DNA of 16,403 bases, taken from NCBI GenBank assembly GCA_017424125.1, contig JAFPBM010000112.1, positions 1 to 16,403 on the forward strand. The letters are read 5' to 3'. The position numbers and the translations under genes were made by a program. Shown one piece after another: positions 1 through 6,939 of this stretch. The stretch comes from Clostridia bacterium (GTDB lineage: Bacteria; Bacillota; Clostridia; Oscillospirales; Acutalibacteraceae). The notes under the pieces were generated by a model that was not told the origin of the DNA, searched no databases, and saw nothing but the letters and a program-made list of their open reading frames with translations. How positions within the stretch are numbered: position 1 is the stretch's first letter; every line of letters starts with the position of its first letter.

Positions 1-1026
1 GCGCGTAAAGCAATAATTTCAAAAATGAAGGCATCGCTTTTGTCGGAAGAACTGCGCGTTATGTACGTCGCGCTCACCCGCGCCGAAGAAAAACTAATAG
101 TCTTGCTTACAAGCGCCAATCCCAAAAAACGTGCTCTCGCGGTGGCGGAAAAAATTAAAAACGAGGAAGATAAGGCATTCATTTCCTCGGTTTCGGGTTA
201 TTTTGATTGGTTTATGTACGCGCTGCTACGACTGAATACGGCTTCTAATCTGCGCGAACTTTTCGAAATTGATTTAGAAGAAAAGTTTATAAAAAGCGAA
301 AAAGTCTGTGCCGTATCATTCCTTTATACCGCCCTTGAGGATAACGCTGGGGAAGTGGGAGAAATAGAGTGTGAAACGGACGTGGGTTTAGAGGAAATCA
401 AAAAACGTTTTGAATTTCTTTATCCTTATGATAAACTGCGCGAAATCAAATCCAAAACTTCGGTTTCGGATATCGTGCACGGAGTCGATACAAACGCAGA
501 TTACAAATCCCGTCCTGCGTTTGCGTCAAAATCGGGCTTAACCCCTGCAGAGCGCGGTACCGCAACCCATAAATTTATGCAGTTTGCGGACTACGCGAAA
601 GCCGCAATGGATTTGGAACGTGAAACAAAAAGACTTATAGAAAAGGAATTTTTGTCAGTAGCAGAGGCAGATGCTATTGATAAAATAAAAATCGGGGAAT
701 TCCTTGAAAGCACACTTTTTGCGCGTATGGAAAATGCGCTTGACGTGCATAGGGAACTGAGGTTTTTATCGGAATTTTCGCAAATTCCCGAATACCCCGC
801 CGAAAAAACGGTGGTACAGGGAATTATCGACTGCGTAATAGAGGAAAGCGACGGCATAGTGGTTGTCGACTTCAAAACCGACAACGTAACCGACGAGCAG
901 ACGCTTATAGAACGCTATTCAAAACAACTCGATTTGTATGCAAGGGCGTGTGAAAAGATGTTCTCTCTGCCTGTTAAGGAAAAAATAATATACTCTTTCG
1001 CACTTTCAAAATCCATAAAACTATAA
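1..1026 (+). CDS. addA: ATP-dependent helicase/nuclease subunit A (AddA), C-terminal part
   Basis: The reading frame is open from the first base, so this is the last 341 residues of a protein normally about 1,200 long; the 5' part lies outside the window. AddA with AddB processes double-strand DNA ends to start RecA-dependent recombination repair. Seen here: the UvrD-type helicase motif VI (YVALTRAEE, residues 22-30), then the RecB-like nuclease domain with GTATH (His190), GIID (Asp277) and the DFKTD core (Asp290, Lys292), followed by a YSKQLDLYARA segment like the family's QxxxY motif. All nuclease catalytic residues appear intact, so this is the active AddA-type nuclease. It is convergent with dpaB and its stop codon runs into a shared hairpin terminator. 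Upstream addB is expected but not visible. Confidence 0.93.
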   Translation, partial: ARKAIISKMKASLLSEELRVMYVALTRAEEKLIVLLTSANPKKRALAVAEKIKNEEDKAFISSVSGYFDWFMYALLRLNTASNLRELFEIDLEEKFIKSEKVCAVSFLYTALEDNAGEVGEIECETDVGLEEIKKRFEFLYPYDKLREIKSKTSVSDIVHGVDTNADYKSRPAFASKSGLTPAERGTATHKFMQFADYAKAAMDLERETKRLIEKEFLSVAEADAIDKIKIGEFLESTLFARMENALDVHRELRFLSEFSQIPEYPAEKTVVQGIIDCVIEESDGIVVVDFKTDNVTDEQTLIERYSKQLDLYARACEKMFSLPVKEKIIYSFALSKSIKL

Positions 1027-1052
1027 AAAAGCACCCATATGGGTGCTTTTTT
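1025..1052. terminator. Bidirectional intrinsic terminator between addA and dpaB
   Basis: Perfect inverted repeat: six A, GCACCC, four-base loop ATAT, GGGTGC, six T. It works in both directions, since it has a T-run on either strand, and it overlaps the stop codons of both convergent genes (addA TAA 1024-1026, dpaB TAA 1053-1051). Confidence 0.93.
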
Positions 1053-1623
1053 AGTTGAATAACGGTTGCAATTGTTTGCCGTTTAATGCGGATTCCAATG
1101 CCTTTGGCAACAAATCCCAATGTGCTATGAGAGAGTTGGGTTTTCCTTCGCAATCGTCTTGCGAAAGTGGAATAAAATATATGTGTCTGCTATTGAAAAG
1201 CATACCTATGTTTTTTGCCGATGCACCGAGAGCATCGTTGGTTGCAACGCCCAAAAGCACAGGCTTTTGATTGCGCAAATGCGCCTTAACCGCCATAGTA
1301 ACCGAGGTGTCGGTTATTCCGTTTGCAAGTTTTGATAAAGTGTTTCCCGTACAGGGTGCCACCACAATTATATCAAGCAAATTTTTAGGTCCAATCGGTT
1401 CTGCATCCTTTACGGTGTGAAGGATTTTTTTGCCCGTAACCTCTTCAATCTCGTTTATAAAATCGGCACACGCGCCAAAACGTGTGTCGGTCGTGTATAC
1501 AATGTCGGACATAATCGGTGTGACGTTTGCACCCAGGCTACACAAGTTTTTAAGTTGCTCAACCGATTGGCGTAGGGTGCAAAACGAGCCGCACATCGCA
1601 TATCCAACAGAAAGTCCAATCAT
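1051..1623 (-). CDS. dpaB: Dipicolinate synthase subunit B
   Basis: Encodes 190 residues, close to the about 200 of Bacillus SpoVFB/DpaB. With DpaA it makes dipicolinic acid from the lysine-pathway intermediate 4-hydroxy-tetrahydrodipicolinate in the mother cell; the product is loaded into the spore core with calcium. The sequence has the flavoprotein-like Rossmann fold of the family: N-terminal IGLSVGYAMCGSFCTL, central DIIVVAPCTGNTLSKLANGITD, and VLLGVATNDALGASAKNIG, all typical of DpaB. The start is ATG with GGAG seven bases upstream. It lies 18 bases after dpaA on the same strand, so the two form one transcription unit. No defect seen. Confidence 0.94.
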   Translation of the reverse strand: MIGLSVGYAMCGSFCTLRQSVEQLKNLCSLGANVTPIMSDIVYTTDTRFGACADFINEIEEVTGKKILHTVKDAEPIGPKNLLDIIVVAPCTGNTLSKLANGITDTSVTMAVKAHLRNQKPVLLGVATNDALGASAKNIGMLFNSRHIYFIPLSQDDCEGKPNSLIAHWDLLPKALESALNGKQLQPLFN

Positions 1624-1641
1624 AAAAATCTCCGTCCCTTT

Positions 1642-2469
1642 TTAAAAGTGTTCTCTTAATATGTTGTTTATGGTCATAAAAATAATTTTTGCCGCCGTAA
1701 CGGGTGCCGTTTTTGCAGGCAATCCACCCGCAGTAATAAGTTTTATTCCGTATTTTTCTGCGGCGGTGGCAGAAACCCCAAACGGCGCCGACGCAAGTTC
1801 AATAATAAGTGCGTCTTCCTTGACCTTTGAAAGTTCATAATCTCCAAGCATAATGGAGGGTACGGTGTTGAAAATTATGTCATAAGACGGCAGAGTGTCT
1901 GATAAACTGTTCGAATCAATACACTCGTAACATTCGGCATCGATAAGCGCCTTTGTTTCGGCGCGGCGATAGGTGGCGGCAACCGTAGCACCGAAAGAAC
2001 GCAAGTTTTTGCAAAGGATTTTGCCTATTCTGCCAAAACCGATTACCAAACAACGCGAACCCCAAAGCGTGTGTTTTGTGTTTTCAATGGCACATTTTAT
2101 AGCACCCTCGGCGGTCGGCAAAGCGTTAAGCATAGAAAATTCTTCCCGTGCGAGATAATCATATTCCGTTGCGGCACCGATGCGTGTGCCCGCCGTAAAA
2201 AATACAGTTTTTCGGTCGGCGGCGGAAACTATGTCTTTTAGCAGAATATCGCTCTCGCACAAAGGTGCAAAAACGGTTTTGCCGTCCTTGCTTGTGGGCA
2301 CAGGCAAAACAATGCAATTAGCCGAAAAAACCGCATCACCAAGTGACACACAGGGTATATGCCCTGCGTGTTTTTCAAAACCGCACATTCGTACGGTATG
2401 TCCCGCACTTTTTAGCATATCTCTCAGATATACCATACGTTCATCGCCGCCGATAATCGAAAAAATCAT
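1642..2469 (-). CDS. dpaA: Dipicolinate synthase subunit A
   Basis: Encodes 275 residues (Bacillus SpoVFA is 297). It is the NAD(P)-binding oxidoreductase-like subunit of dipicolinate synthase. Seen: N-terminal IGGDERMVYL motif, LPTAEGAIKCAIENT, then the Rossmann glycine motif GFGRIG (residues 144-149), and a C-terminal ITAGGLPAKTAP segment, all characteristic of DpaA. I prefer the ATG at 2469 over the in-frame ATG at 2493: GGTGGTG stands five bases before 2469, whereas the 2493 ATG lies inside the stem of the cca terminator and has no ribosome binding site. A sigma-K-like promoter sits just upstream, inside that terminator, as expected for a mother-cell gene. Confidence 0.94.
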   Translation of the reverse strand: MIFSIIGGDERMVYLRDMLKSAGHTVRMCGFEKHAGHIPCVSLGDAVFSANCIVLPVPTSKDGKTVFAPLCESDILLKDIVSAADRKTVFFTAGTRIGAATEYDYLAREEFSMLNALPTAEGAIKCAIENTKHTLWGSRCLVIGFGRIGKILCKNLRSFGATVAATYRRAETKALIDAECYECIDSNSLSDTLPSYDIIFNTVPSIMLGDYELSKVKEDALIIELASAPFGVSATAAEKYGIKLITAGGLPAKTAPVTAAKIIFMTINNILREHF

Positions 2470-2481
2470 AAAAACACCACC

Positions 2482-2521
2482 AAAAAAGGTCATAGGATAT
2501 TATCATTATATCCTATGACCT
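2482..2521 (-). terminator. Intrinsic terminator of cca, overlapping the dpaA promoter
   Basis: A 14-base perfect inverted repeat (2487-2500 with 2508-2521, 7-base loop 2501-2507) is followed on the minus strand by a T-run (2482-2487), seven bases after the cca stop codon. It should end cca transcripts before dpaA. Its 5' arm (minus-strand sense) contains the -10 box proposed for dpaA. Confidence 0.85.
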
Positions 2522-2536
2522 ACGGTGCTATTTGGT
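2507..2536 (-). promoter_or_regulatory. Sigma-K-like promoter of dpaAB
   Basis: On the minus strand there is AC (2536-2535), 17 bases, then CATAGGATA (2517-2509), matching the sigma-K consensus AC-16/17-CATAnnnTA. Bacillus spoVF is a sigma-K gene, so the function fits. A TATAAT also overlaps here (2510-2505) but has no SigA-like -35 at 17 bases. The predicted start, around 2500-2503, lies at the loop/3' arm of the hairpin, leaving a leader of about 30 bases before the ATG at 2469. Confidence 0.6.
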
Positions 2537-3682
2537 GATTAATTTTTTAAGGTTTTCTTTAGTGTTAAGCGCGGGATTTTTAATAACTTCGCGCTGTAAA
2601 AATTCGAGCGTTTCACCGATTTTCTCACCTGTAAATCCTAATTTAATAAGGTCCCTTCCGCCAATTTTCAGGTGCTCTATCAGGTAAGGTTCGTTATGCT
2701 TTATGATTTTTTCGAGTTCTTCTTTTGCCCACGCGGTATCCACAGGTTGCAAAGTGCTTACTATATCCAAAAATCTAAGATAATCCTCCGCTTCACAAAT
2801 GCAAAGCCCCGTCTTTATATCGGTTTTGTCTTTCGGTGCGGAAAGTTCTAATATTTTTTTGCTTCGCTCGCGCAAGTGGTTATCGGTTTTAAGCGTACGG
2901 CAGACCTTTTCTGCATCGGCACCGCTTAAAATCATAAGAGCACAAAAACGGGTAAGCAGGTCGCGCGGAAGTTTTGAAAGTGGGGATATATCACAAGCGG
3001 GTATAAAAAACGGCTTTAGTGCACCATTTTCAAAAAACGCCGCCGCACTTTTTATATTCTCTCCAATAAGCATTTTTTTAAGTTCGGCAAAAATGCGCTC
3101 AGCGCTTATGTTTTCAAGTGAAGCGAGTTTTGAAAGCGCAGATTTTTCTGTGTTATCTTCAATACTGAAACCGAGTTGTGAAGCAAAACGGAAAAGTCGC
3201 ATAATGCGCAAAGCATCCTCGCAAAAACGTTCGTCAGGGTTGCGTACGGTGCGGAGTGTGCGCGTCTTTATATCCTCTAATCCTCCGTACAAATCGATTA
3301 TACCGTCGTCACCGTCATACGCTATGGCGTTAACGGTAAAATCGCGGCGTGACAGGTCTTCTTCAATATTTCCGACAAACTTTACGCTATCGGGGTGGCG
3401 GGTGTCGGTGTAACCGCCGTCAACGCGGTAGGTTGTGACCTCAATAGGCGTTTTATCAATCAAAACCGTAACGGTGCCGTGTGAAAGCCCCGTCGGTACG
3501 GTGTGGGGGAAAAGCGTCATAACCTTGTCGGGCGGACAGTTGGTTGCAACGTCAAAATCGCTCGGCTCTACCTTGCCGATAATCATATCGCGCACCGCGC
3601 CGCCAACGCAATATGCCTCGTATCCCGCTGTTTTAAGCATAGAAATACATTCAACAACGTATGAAGGAATGGAAAATTTCAA
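2528..3682 (-). CDS. cca: CCA tRNA nucleotidyltransferase
   Basis: Encodes 384 residues. It adds or repairs the 3' CCA of tRNAs without a template (class II nucleotidyltransferase). Seen: GGAVRD (residues 27-32), the metal-binding DFD (42-44), HGTVTV, the RRDFTVNA motif and the EDALRIMRLFRFA helix, all in the canonical order, then an alpha-helical C-terminal half; no HD domain is recognised. Start choice: TTG at 3682 with GAGGTG six bases upstream gives MKFSIPSYV, the usual N-terminus of clostridial homologues; the frame also offers GTG at 3691, but that codon is part of this ribosome binding site. It is divergent from murC and ends at a terminator overlapping the dpaA promoter. Confidence 0.96.
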   Translation of the reverse strand: MKFSIPSYVVECISMLKTAGYEAYCVGGAVRDMIIGKVEPSDFDVATNCPPDKVMTLFPHTVPTGLSHGTVTVLIDKTPIEVTTYRVDGGYTDTRHPDSVKFVGNIEEDLSRRDFTVNAIAYDGDDGIIDLYGGLEDIKTRTLRTVRNPDERFCEDALRIMRLFRFASQLGFSIEDNTEKSALSKLASLENISAERIFAELKKMLIGENIKSAAAFFENGALKPFFIPACDISPLSKLPRDLLTRFCALMILSGADAEKVCRTLKTDNHLRERSKKILELSAPKDKTDIKTGLCICEAEDYLRFLDIVSTLQPVDTAWAKEELEKIIKHNEPYLIEHLKIGGRDLIKLGFTGEKIGETLEFLQREVIKNPALNTKENLKKLITK

Positions 3683-3691
3683 ACAAATCAC

Positions 3692-3781
3692 CTCGAATAT
3701 GAAAGTTTTTGTTTATTTTTTGTGTGGAAAGTAATATAATAATTAAATAGATATTGAATATATACCCTTTGGAGGAAAATT
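3692..3781. promoter_or_regulatory. Divergent cca/murC intergenic region with murC -10 and RBS
   Basis: This 90-base AT-rich gap must hold both promoters. On the plus strand a perfect TATAAT (3735-3740) could serve murC, but the hexamer 17 bases upstream (TTTATT) is a poor -35. The murC ribosome binding site GGAGG is clear at 3771-3775. I found no convincing cca promoter on the minus strand. Confidence 0.4.
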
Positions 3782-5161
3782 ATGAAAGAACTTCTAAAAG
3801 AGGATAAAATAATAGAAAACGTAAAACGGATTCATATGATTGGCATCGGCGGTTCGGGAATGTGCCCGCTTGCGGAAATTCTGCACGGCAAGGGTTATAT
3901 CCTGACAGGTTCCGATAACAACGAAAGCGACCCGCTGAAACGTATCCGTGCACTTGGTATAAAGGTCTTTATGGGACACAGTAAAGAGAATATAGAGGGT
4001 GCCGAACTCATTGTTTATTCGGCGGCAATCGCAAAGGATAACCCCGAACTTGTAGCGGCGGCAGAAAAGGGAATACCCACAATGGAGCGCTCTCATCTGC
4101 TTGGTGCATTAACCCGTCATTTTGATAACGTTATAGGCGTTGCGGGAACACACGGCAAAACCACCGTTTCCTCTATGATAACACAAATTTTAATATTAAA
4201 CAACCTTGACCCCACGGCGGTAATCGGCGGCAGACTTCCGCTTATAAATTCTAACGGCCGTTCGGGAAAGAGCGAACATATGGTTTGCGAATCGTGTGAG
4301 TTTGTTAATACCTTTTTACAAATGTCACCCGACGTTTCGGTTCTGCTTAATATCGACGACGACCATCTCGACTTCTTTGGTACAATGGATAACCTCGTCG
4401 CATCGTTTTCTAAGTTTATAGGAATGTCGCACACCGCTTATATTAACGGTGATGACCACCTCGCAAGACGCGCTGCAGAGGGTATCTCTGCTACCATTAT
4501 AACATTTGGCAAAGAAAAAGGGAATGATTTTTATGCCGAAAATATAACTAAAGGTGCGCTCGGCTTTGAATTTGACGTTATGAAAAAGGGTGAACGCCTT
4601 GGCAGACTCCATATGCGTATCCCCGGCGAACACAATATCTATAATGGTCTCGCCGCGTTTGCCGTTGCGTATGATTTAGGCGTAAGCGCAGAGGGAATAG
4701 ATAGCGCACTTTCAAAATTCACAGGCGCGGGCAGAAGATTTGAGTTCCTTTATGAATGTGAAAAACTCACCCTTGTGGATGACTATGCCCACCACCCGAC
4801 AGAGATTGAGGCAACGCTTAAAGCGGCAAAGAGTCTTGAGTATAAGCGCGTAATTGCGGTTTTCCAACCCTTTACTTTCTCGCGCACGGCACTGCTTAAA
4901 GATGATTTTATAAAAGCACTGTCGGTAGCCGATAAAGTTGTGTTGACACCCATTATGGGCTCGCGTGAGCAAAATACCTTTGGCATTTATTCAGAGGATA
5001 TTGCGAAAGAATTGCCCGATGCTACGGTGATTGAAACCTTTCCACAGGTTGCAGATTTTATTTGCGAAAACGCACAAAACGGTGACCTTGTAATCACAAT
5101 GGGCGGCGGCGACATCTATAAAGCCGCTTATATGATACGCGATAAATTAACAGAGAATTAA
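3782..5161 (+). CDS. murC: UDP-N-acetylmuramate--L-alanine ligase
   Basis: Encodes 459 residues, the normal length. MurC adds L-alanine to UDP-MurNAc in the cytoplasm, the first amino-acid step of peptidoglycan stem-peptide synthesis, using ATP. Seen: N-terminal Rossmann motif GIGGSGMCPLAEIL (residues 21-34) that binds the UDP-sugar, the ATP-binding P-loop GTHGKTT (122-128), NIDDDHLDFFG in the central domain, and C-terminal DDYAHHPTEI and FQPFTFSRT, which are MurC signatures. The start is ATG after TTGGAGG. It is not in a mur cluster here: upstream is divergent cca, and downstream, 42 bases away, begins a pair of membrane-protein genes that may be co-transcribed, since I see no terminator between. 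Confidence 0.98.
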   Translation: MKELLKEDKIIENVKRIHMIGIGGSGMCPLAEILHGKGYILTGSDNNESDPLKRIRALGIKVFMGHSKENIEGAELIVYSAAIAKDNPELVAAAEKGIPTMERSHLLGALTRHFDNVIGVAGTHGKTTVSSMITQILILNNLDPTAVIGGRLPLINSNGRSGKSEHMVCESCEFVNTFLQMSPDVSVLLNIDDDHLDFFGTMDNLVASFSKFIGMSHTAYINGDDHLARRAAEGISATIITFGKEKGNDFYAENITKGALGFEFDVMKKGERLGRLHMRIPGEHNIYNGLAAFAVAYDLGVSAEGIDSALSKFTGAGRRFEFLYECEKLTLVDDYAHHPTEIEATLKAAKSLEYKRVIAVFQPFTFSRTALLKDDFIKALSVADKVVLTPIMGSREQNTFGIYSEDIAKELPDATVIETFPQVADFICENAQNGDLVITMGGGDIYKAAYMIRDKLTEN

Positions 5162-5203
5162 CAAATTGTGCAGTAGTATTATATATACTATTGAGGTTAG
5201 GAT

Positions 5204-5950
5204 GTGAAAATAGTGAAAGAAAACGCTTCTATTGTGGCAAAGGGATTTTTCACAATTTTAATGATAAATCTTTTAACGCTCATACTTCTTTTTTCATTAA
5301 CAACACTTGCGGTTGGAATGGGCACCGAAACGATAGGTCACATTGCCTATTCGGTAGATAAGGAGGGAAATGTTGAAGAACTGTATACCCATTATTACAA
5401 AGACGGCGACGATACAAAGTTGCAGGAATATAAAGATAAGGGTATAGAGGTGAGAACACAGACTTTCCGTTCAACGGTAAGCGAGGGTGTAAGCCGTTCG
5501 CTTGATATAATAGCGGGTGTTTTAGGATTTATAATGCTCTTTGCATTTATCTATAATATTTTCTGGACGCGTGGCGATAAGGATGCAAACTTGGCAACGT
5601 TCGGGCATATAGTACTTGATAAATATAGGGGCATAAAGTTAGGTCTTTTAATAACCGTACCTTTTGCGGTTTCGTATTTAGTGCTCTTGATAGATAAAAT
5701 TTTCTCGCTCTTTTCTTCATCTGCGTATTTGTTTATTTATAGACTTATAAACTATAATATGTACCCGATTATAGAGGTTGCAACCCGCGGAGCAGAGAAT
5801 GCGGGGGGCATTCCCGCTTGGGCATTTTTACTACTCTTTGTAACGCTGATACCCGTACCCGCAATTTCCGCTTTCGGATATTACTGCGGTATAAAGGGAA
5901 TTTCACTTAAAGAAAAAATTGTGTATAAAAAAGATAAGGGGAATAACTAA
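5204..5950 (+). CDS. Membrane protein of unknown function
   Basis: Encodes 248 residues; I do not recognise a family. Hydrophobic stretches suggest four or five membrane helices: about 13-38, 101-122, 147-168 (possibly another at 170-190) and 205-228. Between the first and second lies a polar, charged segment (about 45-95) that could be a small exposed domain. The start is GTG with GAGG seven bases before; a second GTG three codons later (5213) is possible. The stop codon overlaps the ATG of the next gene (TAATG), so the two are probably translationally coupled and may act together at the membrane. Expression may come from murC read-through. Confidence 0.75.
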   Translation: MKIVKENASIVAKGFFTILMINLLTLILLFSLTTLAVGMGTETIGHIAYSVDKEGNVEELYTHYYKDGDDTKLQEYKDKGIEVRTQTFRSTVSEGVSRSLDIIAGVLGFIMLFAFIYNIFWTRGDKDANLATFGHIVLDKYRGIKLGLLITVPFAVSYLVLLIDKIFSLFSSSAYLFIYRLINYNMYPIIEVATRGAENAGGIPAWAFLLLFVTLIPVPAISAFGYYCGIKGISLKEKIVYKKDKGNN

Positions 5951-6792
5951 TGGCAGGAATTTTTGGTTTTTTCAATTTTGAAAAGGAAGGTCCGGGAGTT
6001 TCAAAAGACGAAAAGAAAAAGCGCGGAATAATCCGTTTCTTTGAATTGTATTTCCGCAATTTTTGGAAACTGATAACACAAAGTGCACTTTATACACTTA
6101 TAAGCATACCCGTTTTTACATACGGTCTTGGAGAACTCGGCCTTGCAAACGTAACCCGCGCAATCACGAGAGAGAAACATTCTTTCGGCGCATCGGATTT
6201 TTTTGATACCATAAAAAAGAACTGGAAAAAAGGTCTGCTTTCAGGTATAGTCAATACGCTTGTGACGGCACTTTTGATATTTGATATGTATTCCTTCTTT
6301 CCGCGTGAGGGTAGCGGAATAGTGCAGGTTATTTTTACAGGAATTGCAATGTTCTTGCTCTTTACCTTCACAATGATGCAGTTTTACGTTCCGTTTATGA
6401 TAATAACCTTCTCTCTGCGTCTGCGTGACGTTTATAAAAACGCATTTAAGTTCGTATTTATAAATCTTAAGAATAATCTGCTTATATTCTTCTCACTCGC
6501 ACTTTTCCTCGGCGCCTGTTTTGCAATCGTCTGGTTTGGCGGTGCAATGGGTTATGCAATCGTAACGCTTGTGTTAATGTTTGTATATCCGGGTTTCCGT
6601 GCGTATCTTACACAGTATAACATTTTCGGTTCAATCTATAAGTATATGATAGAGCCGTATTATAAAGACCGTCCCGGTGAAGATATCGAAAAGCGTTTAT
6701 CTCTCGGTCTTCCTGTGCCCGAGGAGTATATGCCCAAATATGAAGAAGATAACGTCTTTGATGACGAGCGAATTCTTCCTAAAGATGAATAA
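5950..6792 (+). CDS. YesL/DUF624-like membrane protein
   Basis: Encodes 280 residues. The pattern resembles YesL/DUF624 proteins of Firmicutes: a short basic cytosolic N-terminus (KKKRGIIRFFELYFRNFWKLI), a first membrane pass ending ISIPVFTYGLGELG, and a polar stretch with FFDTIKKNWKKG before the next helix. Further hydrophobic segments lie at about residues 95-120, 125-155, 175-200 and 200-220; the last 60 residues are acidic and cytosolic in character. DUF624 proteins are of unknown biochemical role, often found near carbohydrate genes. Its ATG overlaps the preceding stop by one base, implying coupling, and a strong terminator follows four bases after the stop. The family call is by recall of the pattern, not a search. 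Confidence 0.65.
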   Translation: MAGIFGFFNFEKEGPGVSKDEKKKRGIIRFFELYFRNFWKLITQSALYTLISIPVFTYGLGELGLANVTRAITREKHSFGASDFFDTIKKNWKKGLLSGIVNTLVTALLIFDMYSFFPREGSGIVQVIFTGIAMFLLFTFTMMQFYVPFMIITFSLRLRDVYKNAFKFVFINLKNNLLIFFSLALFLGACFAIVWFGGAMGYAIVTLVLMFVYPGFRAYLTQYNIFGSIYKYMIEPYYKDRPGEDIEKRLSLGLPVPEEYMPKYEEDNVFDDERILPKDE

Positions 6793-6795
6793 AAT

Positions 6796-6824
6796 AAAAG
6801 CACCTGTTTTACAGGTGCTTTTTT
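6796..6824. terminator. Bidirectional intrinsic terminator
   Basis: Perfect 12-base stem (6796-6807 with 6811-6822), three-base loop TTT, with T-runs on both strands. On the plus strand it ends the two membrane-protein genes; on the minus strand it would end the candidate small RNA that lies downstream of degV. Confidence 0.92.
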
Positions 6825-6905
6825 ATATAAACGGGGCATTTAATCGGTACTCTGTGGACAGCCGTGGCCTGTCGCCGATATAGCGGGAATCCCTTTTGTC
6901 GCCCC
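6797..6905 (-). ncRNA. Candidate small structured RNA downstream of degV
   Basis: The minus strand of this non-coding stretch looks like a complete small transcription unit of about 109 bases: a sigma-K-like promoter (6911-6939), a body that can fold, and a terminator (6796-6824). Possible helices: GGGGC at the 5' end (6905-6901) with GCCCC (6837-6833); ATCGG (6879-6875) with CCGAT (6847-6843); GACAG (6873-6869) with CTGTC (6861-6857). Nested pairing like this suggests a folded RNA. I do not recognise a known Rfam family, and no start codon with a ribosome binding site is seen on this strand. It could instead be a dispersed repeat or a degV 3' UTR element. The fold was paired by eye, not computed. 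Confidence 0.4.
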
Positions 6906-6910
6906 TTCTC

Positions 6911-6939
6911 TATATCCTATGCCGATTAAATTAAATTGT
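6911..6939 (-). promoter_or_regulatory. Sigma-K-like promoter for the candidate small RNA
   Basis: Minus strand: AC (6939-6938, overlapping the degV stop codon), 16 bases, then CATAGGATATA (6921-6911). The 11-base -10 region is identical to that of the dpaA promoter. No SigA-type -35 stands at the right distance from the overlapping TATAGA. A start near 6905 would place the GGGGC helix strand at the very 5' end. Confidence 0.45.

Noticed and set aside
2470..2493. ATG at 2493 as the dpaA start
   Set aside because: It falls in the 3' arm of the cca terminator without a ribosome binding site; the ATG at 2469 has GGTGGTG at the proper distance and fits family length.
2799..3413. Plus-strand open frame of 204 codons opposite cca
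   Set aside because: It is serine-rich, with no ribosome binding site, and lies wholly antisense to an unmistakable cca gene.
5173..5190. TAGTA/TACTA inverted repeat between murC and the next gene as a terminator
   Set aside because: The stem is only five AT-rich pairs with no T-run, too weak to end transcription; it may be chance.
6833..6938. The structured stretch as a riboswitch on the plus strand
   Set aside because: On the plus strand it follows a terminator, has no downstream gene to control and no promoter that I can see; the minus strand has both promoter-like and terminator sequences.
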